Source: Promethearchaeati archaeon (GTDB lineage: Archaea > Asgardarchaeota > Heimdallarchaeia > JABLTI01). Taken from it: 37,187 nt of DNA. A model generated the notes under the pieces. It searched no databases. It was not told where the DNA came from and was given only the letters and a program-made list of their open reading frames with translations. The stretch covers positions 1 through 37,187 of the forward strand of contig JABLTI010000017.1 of assembly GCA_013166835.1 (NCBI GenBank). The letters run 5' to 3'. Positions 15,280 to 24,007 of this stretch are shown here, piece after piece (within the stretch, counting starts at the first letter, position 1; each line of letters starts with the position of its first letter). Both the position numbers and the translations under genes were made by a program.

Positions 15280-17295
15280 ATGGTGAAGAAACAACCAAAG
15301 TATTTTGATGATACACTAGAGATAGAAGAACGAATTGATAGCCTTTTGATGCAATTAACACTAAAAGAGAAATTAAAATTACTTTCTGGACGTCGATTCT
15401 CTTTATGGACTACAAAACCAATTCGAAGATTGAAAATAAAACGACTTGGGATGACAGATGGTCCGATAGGTGTTGCTACTCACTCCAGTTATAGATTTAA
15501 CACCAAATTTCCATGTAGTAAGAATCTAAGCTCCACATGGAATCGCACACTTGCATTTGAGTATGGTTTAGCAATAGCAAAAGAAACAAGAGCCGTAGGA
15601 CGCCACATAGTGTTAGGTCCAGGAATAAACATAGATCGAACCCCTATTAATGGTAGAACATTCGAATATTTTAGTGAAGACCCATATCTAACTAAAGAAT
15701 TAGCAATCCCATTTGTAAAAGGAGTGCAAAGCCAGAGGATTGGAGCTTGTGTAAAACATTATGCAGCAAATAATCAAGAGAAGAATCGATTTCATGTAAA
15801 CGCAGTTATCGATGAGAGAACCCTAAATGAAATCTATCTAAGAGCGTACAAAGATGTAGTTGAAGATGCCGATCCCTGGGTGTTCATGAGTTGCTATAAT
15901 AAAGTGAATGGTGTTTTTGGTTGTGAGCACTCTGGATTACTACGGGACACATTGATGGATAACTGGGGATTCAAAGGATTCGTCGTAACAGATTGGTGGG
16001 CTACAAGAAGAATAACAAATCCGGAGAATAGTATTCTTGCTGGATTATCCTTAGAAATGCCTAAAATCAATATCTATAAACCGAAATTTCTGAAAAAAGC
16101 ATTAGCTGAAGGTAAGATTACTAAAGAAGACATAAACTTTGTTGTAAGACGATTACTTAGAGTTATGTTTCAAGTAGGACTTTTTGATAATCCAGAGAAG
16201 ATACCGAAGGGCGAAAGAAACACTCTGCAACATAAAGAACTTGCAAGGAAAGTAGCTGAAGAAGGGATTGTTCTCTTAAAAAATGAAAAGAAAATCCTCC
16301 CATTAGATAAAAATAAAATTAAGACCTTAGCAATCCTCGGACCAAATGCAAACAAGAAGATGAGCGGAATTCTTTACGGTGGAGCAGCATCTGTTGTACC
16401 TTTCTATGAAATTACTCCACTTCAAGGATTGAAGGAAAAATGTGGTGATAAAATTCAAATTACATCCAATGTGGAATCTGCAGATGCTTGCATACTTGTT
16501 CTGGGATTAAATCACGCACGAGGAAATGATTGTGAAGACGTTGACAGAACCAGATTAGAGTTGCCAGAAAAACAAATTGAATTAATTAAGAATACAATAA
16601 AACGAAATCCAAACACAATTGTAGTTTTGATAAATGGAAGTCCAATCGCAATGAGTGAATGGATTGATTCTGTTCCAGCAATTGTAGAAGCATGGTATCC
16701 TGGACAAGAAAGTGGAAGAGCAATAGCGAATACACTATTTGGTGATGTAAATCCAAGTGGAAAACTACCGATAACTTTTCCAAGAAAACTATCGGATTCA
16801 CCAGCACATAAATCAGAAAAAACATATCCTGGTGCTGAAAATGTTTACTATGAAGAAGGAATTTTTATTGGATATCGTCATTTCGATAAAGAAAACATTG
16901 ACCCACTGTTTCCATTCGGATTTGGTCTATCTTATACTTCCTTTGAATATAGTAACTGCAAAATAGACAAAGACACAATGACTTCTAAAGATAAAATTAC
17001 AGTTTCAGTAGATATCAAAAATTCGGGAGATAGAGAAGGCTCAGAAATAACACAATTGTACATAAAGGATGAGAAATCATCCATAAAACGACCGGAACAA
17101 GAACTGATGAATTTTGAAAAAATCACCTTGAAACCTGGTGAAAAGAAGACCATCAAATTCAAACTCTCAGTAAATGATTTGGAATTCTATGACGTTGAAA
17201 GTCATTCATGGAAATCTGAAAAAGGAATTTTTACAGTTTTAATTGGTAGTTCTTCTCGAGACATACTTTTCAAGCAAAAAATTGAATTAATGTAG
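15280..17295 (+). CDS. Glycoside hydrolase family 3 (beta-glucosidase/xylosidase type), intracellular
   Basis: A protein of about 671 aa with the three usual GH3 parts: (alpha/beta)8 domain (about 1-310), alpha/beta sandwich (about 330-540) and a fibronectin-III-like domain (about 570-671). Substrate-binding motif VKHYAANNQE (about 158-167) and the nucleophile in GFVVTDWWA (Asp near residue 238, counted from the ATG at 15280) are present; GRTFEYFSEDP and FPFGFGLSYTSFEYS are also typical. No signal peptide, so substrate must be imported; the symporter gene 29 bp downstream fits. GTG 15271 is an alternative start; neither start has a ribosome binding site. GH3 enzymes of this layout cleave beta-linked gluco- or xylo-oligosaccharides; the exact sugar cannot be read from sequence. 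Confidence 0.92.
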   Translation: MVKKQPKYFDDTLEIEERIDSLLMQLTLKEKLKLLSGRRFSLWTTKPIRRLKIKRLGMTDGPIGVATHSSYRFNTKFPCSKNLSSTWNRTLAFEYGLAIAKETRAVGRHIVLGPGINIDRTPINGRTFEYFSEDPYLTKELAIPFVKGVQSQRIGACVKHYAANNQEKNRFHVNAVIDERTLNEIYLRAYKDVVEDADPWVFMSCYNKVNGVFGCEHSGLLRDTLMDNWGFKGFVVTDWWATRRITNPENSILAGLSLEMPKINIYKPKFLKKALAEGKITKEDINFVVRRLLRVMFQVGLFDNPEKIPKGERNTLQHKELARKVAEEGIVLLKNEKKILPLDKNKIKTLAILGPNANKKMSGILYGGAASVVPFYEITPLQGLKEKCGDKIQITSNVESADACILVLGLNHARGNDCEDVDRTRLELPEKQIELIKNTIKRNPNTIVVLINGSPIAMSEWIDSVPAIVEAWYPGQESGRAIANTLFGDVNPSGKLPITFPRKLSDSPAHKSEKTYPGAENVYYEEGIFIGYRHFDKENIDPLFPFGFGLSYTSFEYSNCKIDKDTMTSKDKITVSVDIKNSGDREGSEITQLYIKDEKSSIKRPEQELMNFEKITLKPGEKKTIKFKLSVNDLEFYDVESHSWKSEKGIFTVLIGSSSRDILFKQKIELM

Positions 17296-17323
17296 TGGCA
17301 TTTCTTTATGAAATAACACTGAG

Positions 17324-18736
17324 TTGGCATGGTTGAATAAAATAAAGGAGACTAATTCCGAAAAACAACTTGTTTCTCCTCGTCAGCGAACATATATGGG
17401 TTTAACGAAAGCTGGTGGGGATATTCTTGGTGTTATGTTTACCGGAGCTCTCCTCACTTTTTATGTCGATATTTTGCATATGGATCCAGAACTCTTTGGA
17501 ATAGTTATGATAATCTTCGCAGTCTGGAATGCAATAAATGATCCAGTTTTCGGATTCATCTCAGATAAAAAGAGCATGGATTCAAAAGGTAAAAGATTGT
17601 ATTTTATAAGACTTTCAGCACCAATTTTTCTGGTGGGATTCCTTATGTTTTGGGTGGCGTTTCCTTCTTGGTCACAACCTTCGTTATTCATTTTTCTATT
17701 AATTGCACTAATAATTTTTGATACAGGATTAACAATTTATGGTTTAAATCTAAGTGCAATACTAACAGGTCAAACTACAAGCACAACAGAAAGAACAAGA
17801 ATCTCAGTAATAGCCTCTGTAATCAGCTTCTTGCCAGTAGGAATAGCTGCTATCTTACCAAATCTTGTGTTAACATCATCAATGGCTATTGTCTACATGA
17901 GAATAATTTTCATAAGTATGGCAATTCTCGCAGCAATTTTTATGCTCATTGGAACAGTGAAAATGAAGGAACATTCTATCGAGAAAGAAAAAACAGAACC
18001 ATTGCCAATTTGGCCAGCAATAAAAGAAACATTTAAGTCAAAAGCATTTATTTTCTTTGTCATAATCAATTTCATGTTTACAGCTATTTCTACAAATCTT
18101 GTAGGAGTAATGCCTCTTTACTTCAAATACATAGCACAACTAGATCAATTGGAAATTCTGTTAGTTAGCTTACCATTAGGCTTGCTGCAAATTCCATTTT
18201 ATTTTCTATATGGTTACTTGCAAAAGAAGTTAGGTTTGAGAAATTCAGTATTTATCATTATTAGTGTTATGTTAATCGGTCTCCTAGGGTTGTTCTTCCA
18301 AATCCATATTGTAGTCATTGCTATTTCCTACGCATTCTGTATGTCAATAATCTCATTCTGGTTTGTGATAGTAAATCCACTGGTGGGTGATATAGCAGAT
18401 GAGGACGAATTAAAAACAGGTCGAAGACGAGAAGGTATGTTCTTTGGTATTAATGCCTTAATAACTAAACCAGCGTCCTCTTTGGTTACATTCTTTTTCA
18501 CACTAATAATTGGCTTTTATGGCTATGATTCAACAAAAGATATTCAATCTATACAAGCACAATTCGGGATAAGGCTGGGATTAAGTATTCTCTCCTTGGC
18601 GTTTCTAGTACTAGCAATAATTCCACTGATTTTATACCCATTATATGGCAGTAAAATAAAAGGAATAAAGAAAGAATTAGCAAAAAGACATGAAGAAAAA
18701 CCAGAAACAAAGAATGGAGAGAAAAACTATCTATAA
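17324..18736 (+). CDS. GPH-family (MelB-like) sugar:cation symporter
   Basis: A 470-aa MFS protein with about twelve membrane helices. The N-terminal segment YMGLTKAGGDILGVMFTGAL and the loop NAINDPVFGFISDKKS (conserved Asp and GxxSD motif of the glycoside-pentoside-hexuronide family) are clear, as is DIADEDELKTGRRREGMFFG in the loop before helix 11, a hallmark of this family. The C-terminal 30 residues are charged and cytosolic. The start is TTG at 17324; the ATG at 17329 is out of frame and stops at once, and no ribosome binding site is seen, which suits a downstream gene in an operon with the GH3 gene. It probably imports the oligosaccharide or glycoside that the GH3 enzyme cleaves, coupled to Na+ or H+. 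Confidence 0.88.
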   Translation: MAWLNKIKETNSEKQLVSPRQRTYMGLTKAGGDILGVMFTGALLTFYVDILHMDPELFGIVMIIFAVWNAINDPVFGFISDKKSMDSKGKRLYFIRLSAPIFLVGFLMFWVAFPSWSQPSLFIFLLIALIIFDTGLTIYGLNLSAILTGQTTSTTERTRISVIASVISFLPVGIAAILPNLVLTSSMAIVYMRIIFISMAILAAIFMLIGTVKMKEHSIEKEKTEPLPIWPAIKETFKSKAFIFFVIINFMFTAISTNLVGVMPLYFKYIAQLDQLEILLVSLPLGLLQIPFYFLYGYLQKKLGLRNSVFIIISVMLIGLLGLFFQIHIVVIAISYAFCMSIISFWFVIVNPLVGDIADEDELKTGRRREGMFFGINALITKPASSLVTFFFTLIIGFYGYDSTKDIQSIQAQFGIRLGLSILSLAFLVLAIIPLILYPLYGSKIKGIKKELAKRHEEKPETKNGEKNYL

Positions 18737-18779
18737 TAAATCTTAAATAATGATGCAGAACAATTCTAAAAAGAAAAAA

Positions 18780-18868
18780 GCCAAGGTAGTCAAGCACGGA
18801 CCACGACGCTGGTCTTGAAAACCAGTTCCTTCACGGGAGCGCGAGTTCAAATCTCGTCCTTGGCACCA
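18780..18868 (+). tRNA. tRNA-Ser(TGA)
   Basis: Acceptor GCCAAGG (18780-18786) pairs with CCTTGGC (18858-18864). D stem GTC/GAC, anticodon stem CTGGT/ACCAG with loop CTTGAAA (anticodon TGA), long variable arm TTCC/GGGA, T stem GCGAG/CTCGT with loop TTCAAAT. Discriminator A and encoded CCA end at 18868. No intron. Confidence 0.95.
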
Positions 18869-19006
18869 TTTTCATTTAATTAATTTAAGTTTTATTTTAT
18901 TGTATTTTTTTTCTCAATAGAGGTCTTTTTATTTCTTTTTTTAAACATCTTTTTGTTCTAATGTTAGAGTAAATAGGTTTTTTAAAAATCTGTGGGATTT
19001 GAATTA

Positions 19007-19588
19007 ATGAAAGAAAAGGGGAATCAAACTATCTTTTTAACAGGGAACAATACAAAATACTATCGCGAAATAGAAAATGAATATCAGAAACAAAAGGAAA
19101 TAGTAAAGAATTTTGTTAAAAATAATTTTCGTCCAACAAATGATTTATGGGTGGCAGCAATCTCACAAGCTGTTGGAAAAATTGCAAAAGCTACAGAAAA
19201 CAATGATAATCAAGTTCTAGAGAAACTAATTCTAAAGTTTATTTCGCAATTACTGGTTTGGTTAGAGGTTTTTGAAAACCCAAATTTTGATGAAGTGACT
19301 CTTCCAAAAACTCATATCCACAATCCCTCATTTAATACGATTCTTGTGAAATTAGTTGGAGAACTATCTCGAGCAATTCTAAGTAATGATAACCTGAAGG
19401 TGCGAAACAATATAGCTGTTTTTCGATCATTTTGTGATCGATGGATTGAAAGAATAGATAACACAGAGAATGAGCAACTAAAAAGAAAGACTTCATCAGT
19501 TAGAATTATAGAGGAATTTTGGGAAAAAAATGACTCACTGTCCGAGAAACTAGAGGAAATCTTCTCAGAAGTTAAGAGTGAGACTTGA
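19007..19588 (+). CDS. Hypothetical helical protein, probably leaderless
   Basis: A protein of about 193 aa that I do not recognise. It is predicted mostly alpha-helical and soluble, rich in Asn, Lys and Glu; no cysteine motif and no membrane segment. The middle part alternates hydrophobic helices (KLILKFISQLLVWLEVFE, ILVKLVGELSRAILS) and the C-terminus is a short charged coil. A GTG at 18992 is also in frame, but a TATA-like TTTTTTAAAAA at about 18978-18988 puts the transcription start on or next to the ATG at 19007, so a leaderless ATG start is preferred. It stands between tRNA-Ser and the archease gene with no operon partner. Function unknown. Confidence 0.65.
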   Translation: MKEKGNQTIFLTGNNTKYYREIENEYQKQKEIVKNFVKNNFRPTNDLWVAAISQAVGKIAKATENNDNQVLEKLILKFISQLLVWLEVFENPNFDEVTLPKTHIHNPSFNTILVKLVGELSRAILSNDNLKVRNNIAVFRSFCDRWIERIDNTENEQLKRKTSSVRIIEEFWEKNDSLSEKLEEIFSEVKSET

Positions 19589-19678
19589 ATACTAACAAAT
19601 TGTTAATATTAATCACTAATTATCAGACTTATGTCTATTTTTATATTGTTTAATGTCCATATATTATCTTGAACCTAT

Positions 19679-19761
19679 CTCGGCCAAATCAAGGGTTCCT
19701 AGCCGGCTCCGTGTTGGCTAAACCTTCTTTCATCATTCAACACCCTCCCTTTATAAGAAGG
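19679..19761. other. Two-hairpin segment in the spacer before archease
   Basis: GGTT-CC-TAGCC (19694-19704) pairs with GGCTA-AACC (19716-19724), and CCTTCTT (19723-19729) pairs perfectly with AAGAAGG (19755-19761). The two stems share CC at 19723-19724, so they compete at their edge. The block is G+C richer than the AT-rich spacer around it. It could be a small RNA on either strand, a leader, or DNA-level structure. A TATA-like TTTATAAG lies within it (19751-19757). The rest of 19589-19880 shows nothing else. Confidence 0.3.
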
Positions 19762-19880
19762 AATTTAACTCTTCCCTTATTTTTCCAGCACGGACCGACT
19801 AGTCTTTTAATTTTCTTCGTCTAAAGCTTTTTAATTTGGTTTTAGCAGTTAGGGTATTACCAATTTATGAGGGTGTAGCT

Positions 19881-20297
19881 GTGAGTTACGAATACTTAGA
19901 TCATACAGCAGATACTATTGTTCATGCAAAAGGATCTGATTTGAAAGAAGCTTTTGAACAAGCAGCTTTAGGTTATTATAACGTTTTATCAGATACAGCA
20001 ACAGTCGAACCCAAAATCACGAAAGAAGTAACTTTTGAATCTGAGGATTACAAAGCATTACTTTTTGACTGGATTGATCATTTAATTTATTTCTTTGGTA
20101 CAGAATTTTTCATTGCAAGTGAAATTCATATTACAAAAATGGAAAAACTTGAGAGTAATATGATTACTTTGTCTGCTATTTTGCATGGTGAGGTTTTCGA
20201 CTTGAAAAAACATCCACAAGAAAGTGAAGTAAAAGCTATGACTTATTCTTTCATGAAAATTGGTGAAAATTACGTTGAATTTACACTTGATTTATGA
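19881..20297 (+). CDS. Archease
   Basis: A 138-aa protein of the archease family, the cofactor that activates the RNA ligase RtcB for tRNA splicing and, in some archaea, modulates tRNA methylation. The N-terminal motif SYEYLDHTADTIVHAKG has the conserved HTAD aspartate; the middle LLFDWIDHLIYFFGTE and the C-terminal HPQESEVKAMTYSFMKI are also diagnostic. The longest frame begins at TTG 19836, but GAGGGTG lies just before the GTG at 19881, and only the later start matches family length, so that is chosen. The spacer upstream holds a two-hairpin segment. The window itself carries an intron-containing tRNA-Leu, whose halves would need RtcB/archease joining. Confidence 0.92.
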   Translation: MSYEYLDHTADTIVHAKGSDLKEAFEQAALGYYNVLSDTATVEPKITKEVTFESEDYKALLFDWIDHLIYFFGTEFFIASEIHITKMEKLESNMITLSAILHGEVFDLKKHPQESEVKAMTYSFMKIGENYVEFTLDL

Positions 20298-20416
20298 TTC
20301 AATGAATTAACAAGGTAATAATATATTATTAACATAAAACAAATACACTATTCTGCTGTTAAATGGTAATAACAAAACTCATTAGGTAATTATACTGAGC
20401 TTTGAAGAGTGAGAAT

Positions 20417-22036
20417 ATGGCTAAAAAGAGAGATCTAGTAAGAGAATTACTGGATAGACATTGTCTGATTACCCCAGAATCTTATGAAATTCTTGAAGAT
20501 TTGGATGCTGATGTAGTCGATATTGATAAATTAGCTGAAGCTCTAAAAGATGAGATTGTTGTTTCTCCTGATAAACTAAGAGAAGCACTAGCATCATTCG
20601 AGGAGTTATTATCTGAAGGGAGTCTTGAAGAAAAGGAATTTAGTGAATTAGTAGTAGGAAAATCTGAAACTAAAATTTCTGGTCCTGAACCTGAAATAGT
20701 AGTATCTAAAGAAGTAAAACTCACACCTATTATAAAAAAGCGAAAAACTGAATTTAAGCCAATAGGTAAGCAAATCAAAACAAAGATGAAAGTATTACAA
20801 GAATCATCGGGAAAAACAACTGTCGATGGTTCTATCAGTGATTTTAAGCAATATTTCACCAGTCGTTATAAACAATTATTTGCTATCTTAAGAGGAAGAG
20901 GGGATGTTTCTGGGTCTATTGGAATAAAAGATCTTGAGAGAGCAAAACTAGAAGCAAATGAACGAATTACTATTACTGGCATTGTAACTAGTAAACGAAC
21001 GCTAAAGAATGGAGGAATATTATTAGAGCTAGAAGACCCAACAGGCAAACTTACAGCAACTATCCCTGCTAAAATGCAGGAATTGTTGGTTAAAGCAGGT
21101 GCCTTACTTGAAGATCAAGTAGCAGGATTTTTTGGTCGTCTTTATGAAGGAAGGTTTATCTTAGATGATTTTGTTTTTCCGGATATTCCAATTTCTATGA
21201 GAAAAACGACGATAGATGACCCAATTAGTGTTTGTATGACTAGTGACTTACACATAGGAAGTAAGGAATTTCTAGAAGACTCATTCAATGATTTACTTGA
21301 TTTTCTTAATGGTAAAGTGGATGATCCTTATCAACAGACTTTAGCTAGCCAAGTTAAGTATTTGATAATAAATGGTGATTTGGTAGAGGGTATTGGTGTT
21401 TATCCGAAACAGGAAGATGACCTTCTCATAACAGATATTTATGATCAATACAAACATGCTGACCAAATACTGTCAAAAGTACCTAAGTGGATACATATCA
21501 TAATTACTTCTGGAAATCACGATGCTTGCCGACTTGCATTACCACAGCCTGCAATAAGTAAAGAATATGCTCCTGATCTTTGGAAACGATCAAATGTTAC
21601 ATTTCTGTCAAATCCTACAACAGTAGATTTACACAAAAAGACATTCTTAATTTATCATGGAAATTCTTTTGAAGATGTTGCATCACTCACACCCGGACTC
21701 AGCATGAATGATCCAAATGGCCCAATGCTTCATACATTAAGATATAGACATCTTGCCCCAACATTTGGTAGAAGAACAAGTATCGTTCCAAGTATGAAGG
21801 ATGAATTAGTAATAGAGAAAGTTCCAAATGTGTATCATACTGGACACATTCACATTAATTCTCATACACAATATCGGGGTGTGGATTGCATAAATTCAGG
21901 AACTTTTCAATCCCAAACAGAATATATGAGTTCAAAAAATATCATTCCGACTCCAGGAAGAGTTCCAATATTAAACTTACATACGAATAAGCTTCATGAG
22001 CTTGTCTTCTTTGATGAAAGCGAAGAAAGAAAATAA
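20417..22036 (+). CDS. polB: DNA polymerase D small subunit DP1 (3'-5' exonuclease)
   Basis: A 539-aa small subunit of the archaeal replicative polymerase PolD; it proofreads as a Mre11-like 3'-5' exonuclease and binds the large subunit DP2. The N-terminal helical part (1-70) and a charged linker (75-135) precede an OB fold (about 182-245, RITITGIVTSKRTLKNGG). The phosphodiesterase domain shows all metal motifs: SDLHIG (about 276), INGDLVEG (about 318), TSGNHDA (about 364), YHGNSFED (about 413) and HTGHIHINSH (about 474). The chosen start is ATG 20417; TTG 20402 is in frame but less likely. The large subunit gene is not in the window. Identification is firm; it points to an archaeon outside the PolD-lacking Crenarchaeota-type lineages. 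Confidence 0.95.
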   Translation: MAKKRDLVRELLDRHCLITPESYEILEDLDADVVDIDKLAEALKDEIVVSPDKLREALASFEELLSEGSLEEKEFSELVVGKSETKISGPEPEIVVSKEVKLTPIIKKRKTEFKPIGKQIKTKMKVLQESSGKTTVDGSISDFKQYFTSRYKQLFAILRGRGDVSGSIGIKDLERAKLEANERITITGIVTSKRTLKNGGILLELEDPTGKLTATIPAKMQELLVKAGALLEDQVAGFFGRLYEGRFILDDFVFPDIPISMRKTTIDDPISVCMTSDLHIGSKEFLEDSFNDLLDFLNGKVDDPYQQTLASQVKYLIINGDLVEGIGVYPKQEDDLLITDIYDQYKHADQILSKVPKWIHIIITSGNHDACRLALPQPAISKEYAPDLWKRSNVTFLSNPTTVDLHKKTFLIYHGNSFEDVASLTPGLSMNDPNGPMLHTLRYRHLAPTFGRRTSIVPSMKDELVIEKVPNVYHTGHIHINSHTQYRGVDCINSGTFQSQTEYMSSKNIIPTPGRVPILNLHTNKLHELVFFDESEERK

Positions 22037-22101
22037 ACATCAATCAATTTGTATCGAAAACTTTTTCTTTATTAGTGTATGCGAAAGAATGGAGACTGAC
22101 A

Positions 22102-23028
22102 ATGACAAATCCATGGATTCGTATAATGCGCCCTTTCAATTGCTTACTTTTAACAATGTGTGCAATAGTTGGAATAATGGTCAGTAATCCCGAGGAATTT
22201 CAAGTTGCTTCTCAGTTACTAGCTCACTTGCCATCCCTAATTATGATTTTTATTGGAGGTTGGGCTCTAAGTGCTTCTGCTATGGTGTTAAATGATTATT
22301 TTGATATTGAAGTAGATAAAATAAACGATCCAAAAAGACCTATTCCTTCAGGTGAAATCACACCTAAACAAGCATTAACTTTCGGTATTATTTTGATTAT
22401 TATTGGTATTTTGATGGGGATTGGAATAGATTTATATGAATTCCTGAATGGATCTGGTTTACAAATTGGTGTTTCTATTGTTACTTCTGTGATTTGTGCT
22501 ATTATGGCAGCTGCGTACACTAGATATATGAAAAGATTCTCCATCATAGGAAATTTAGCGGTTTCAGTTGGAGTGTGGATGGGTTTTCTATACGGGGATT
22601 TGGTTTTAGATTTCCAAATATCTCCATTAACTCAATGCATGGCTGCTGCAGCATTTTTCCTTAATTTTGGAAGAGAAGTATCAAAAGGAATTATGGATGT
22701 CGAAGGAGATAGGGAAAACAATGTGACAACAGTTGCGACATCATTGGGACCAAAATGGACTGCAATAATTTCTTCAGCAATTATATTTTTAGCAATTCCT
22801 GCTTCAATAATCCCGATATTCATAGCTGAAGCAAGTTGGGTATATTTATTTTCAATAAATGTAATTCAAGCACTAGTACTAGCTGTAAGTATTTGGATGC
22901 TAATTGATTACCGACCTGAAACAATTAAAAAGATAAAATATATGGTTCTTGTAACAATGCTTCTCGCTTTGATAGCATTTTCATTAGAAGCATTTTTGGG
23001 TTTAATTGTTTCTCCAGTCATTCCTTAA
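22102..23028 (+). CDS. UbiA-family prenyltransferase, probably digeranylgeranylglyceryl phosphate synthase
   Basis: A 308-aa integral membrane prenyltransferase with about nine helices. The two Asp-rich motifs that bind Mg-prenyl diphosphate are visible: LNDYFDIEVDKINDPKRPIP (about residue 63) and DVEGDRENNVTTVATSLG (about 202), the latter preceded by GREVSKGIM as in archaeal DGGGP synthase. That enzyme adds the second geranylgeranyl chain to make the archaeal lipid core. The start ATG 22102 is fixed by GGAG at 22091-22094, seven bases upstream; a GTG at 22075 would lack a site. It follows DP1 by 65 bp on the same strand. Other UbiA members (quinone or heme synthesis) are a less likely alternative. 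Confidence 0.88.
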   Translation: MTNPWIRIMRPFNCLLLTMCAIVGIMVSNPEEFQVASQLLAHLPSLIMIFIGGWALSASAMVLNDYFDIEVDKINDPKRPIPSGEITPKQALTFGIILIIIGILMGIGIDLYEFLNGSGLQIGVSIVTSVICAIMAAAYTRYMKRFSIIGNLAVSVGVWMGFLYGDLVLDFQISPLTQCMAAAAFFLNFGREVSKGIMDVEGDRENNVTTVATSLGPKWTAIISSAIIFLAIPASIIPIFIAEASWVYLFSINVIQALVLAVSIWMLIDYRPETIKKIKYMVLVTMLLALIAFSLEAFLGLIVSPVIP

Positions 23029-23041
23029 GCATAAAAAGAAA

Positions 23042-23069
23042 ATTTTTTTTTGAGATGTATCACATCTCA
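23042..23069. terminator. T run plus hairpin between convergent genes
   Basis: A T run (about 23043-23051) ends the prenyltransferase transcript. It is followed by TGAGATGT (23051-23058), ATC, ACATCTCA (23062-23069), a perfect 8-bp stem that holds the stop codon of the minus-strand coiled-coil gene. Confidence 0.5.
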
Positions 23070-23878
23070 GTTAAACGTTTTTGGTTATCAGAACCTTCAA
23101 TTACAGTTGGTTTTGGCTTTAATTGGTTCTCAAGATTTGTTAATCTTTGACTAATTAAATCTAAAGCTCTTGAAAGCCTTCCTAAATCATCTCTATAACC
23201 ACTAACATCTGCTGTAGGCGCGACTTGTACTTCTAAAGAACCACTCTCAGTTGTAACTGCTTTACCTTCAAGCTGAGAAACTTTACTCTCTAATGCATCA
23301 ATAGCAGTTAAAATTGATGGAACTCTATCATCCCCAGAAGTTGCTACATGAGATTCTTCTAAAGTATCTAAACGACTAGCAAGGCTTGTAAACATTTCCT
23401 CGTCTCTTTTATCTCCTTGCTTGGAAAGTTCTGCTTCTAATCGTGCAACACGATCGTTTTCTAAAGCGTCAAGTCTTTCAGTAATGCCATTAATCATTTC
23501 TTTCAATTCTTCGTTAACGTTTTCCAGTGTGTTTTCTAAAAGATCGATTTTCTGTTTCATTTCTTCAAGTTCAATTGTATCAACGACTTCTTCAGGAGCT
23601 GAAGCGGTTATAGGTAAACTACGCTCTGCTTCTGCAAAAAGCTGATCACAGACGTTTTTCAAGGGATATTTATCAATTACTAATCGTGAATTATTCAATA
23701 ACTCATTAGCAGCTTTGACAATACCGCTCTTGGAGAATACTGGAACAATAACTTCATTCTCAACATCGCCACGTAATAATAGAGCCAAGATCCATCTTCC
23801 TCTATCAGCAGTTAGTTGCAAATGATACATTGTGCCAGGTATTTGCACATCCACTTTATCGATATTTGGTTGTGACAT
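23060..23878 (-). CDS. Hypothetical protein with N-terminal domain and long coiled coil
   Basis: A 272-aa protein I do not recognise. The first 90 residues look like a small folded domain (KVDVQIPGTMYHLQLTADRG, then WILALLLRG, VIVPVFSKSGIVKAANELL). From about residue 100 a coiled coil runs with leucine heptads (KQKIDLLENTLENVNEELK, ERLDALENDRVARLEAEL), with a broken Ser/Thr/Gly-rich patch near 205-225, then a last coil (LGRLSRALDLISQRLTNLE). Start is ATG at 23876-23878. It is convergent with the prenyltransferase and shares with two other genes in this window the build of head plus coil. No catalytic motif. The stop codon lies inside a perfect hairpin. Confidence 0.65.
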   Translation of the reverse strand: MSQPNIDKVDVQIPGTMYHLQLTADRGRWILALLLRGDVENEVIVPVFSKSGIVKAANELLNNSRLVIDKYPLKNVCDQLFAEAERSLPITASAPEEVVDTIELEEMKQKIDLLENTLENVNEELKEMINGITERLDALENDRVARLEAELSKQGDKRDEEMFTSLASRLDTLEESHVATSGDDRVPSILTAIDALESKVSQLEGKAVTTESGSLEVQVAPTADVSGYRDDLGRLSRALDLISQRLTNLENQLKPKPTVIEGSDNQKRLTEM

Positions 23879-24007
23879 AGTTAAATCATTCCTTGCAAAA
23901 TTCTAAATCATTTCTTATTTATCTCAGCTTTACTACTTTGGAAATGTATATAAGAATTATTAAGAGGGTAAAAAAAAGAGAAAAGAGTGTAATCTAAACT
24001 ACTTTGA

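Noticed and set aside
19670..19735. Minus-strand ATGATGA as box C of a C/D RNA
   Set aside because: Only weak D-like boxes (CGGA, CCGA) follow, with wrong spacing.
19787..19796. Ten bases AGCACGGACC identical to the D loop of tRNA-Ser (18793-18802), as a tRNA remnant
   Set aside because: No other part of a tRNA is present around it; the match is short enough for chance.
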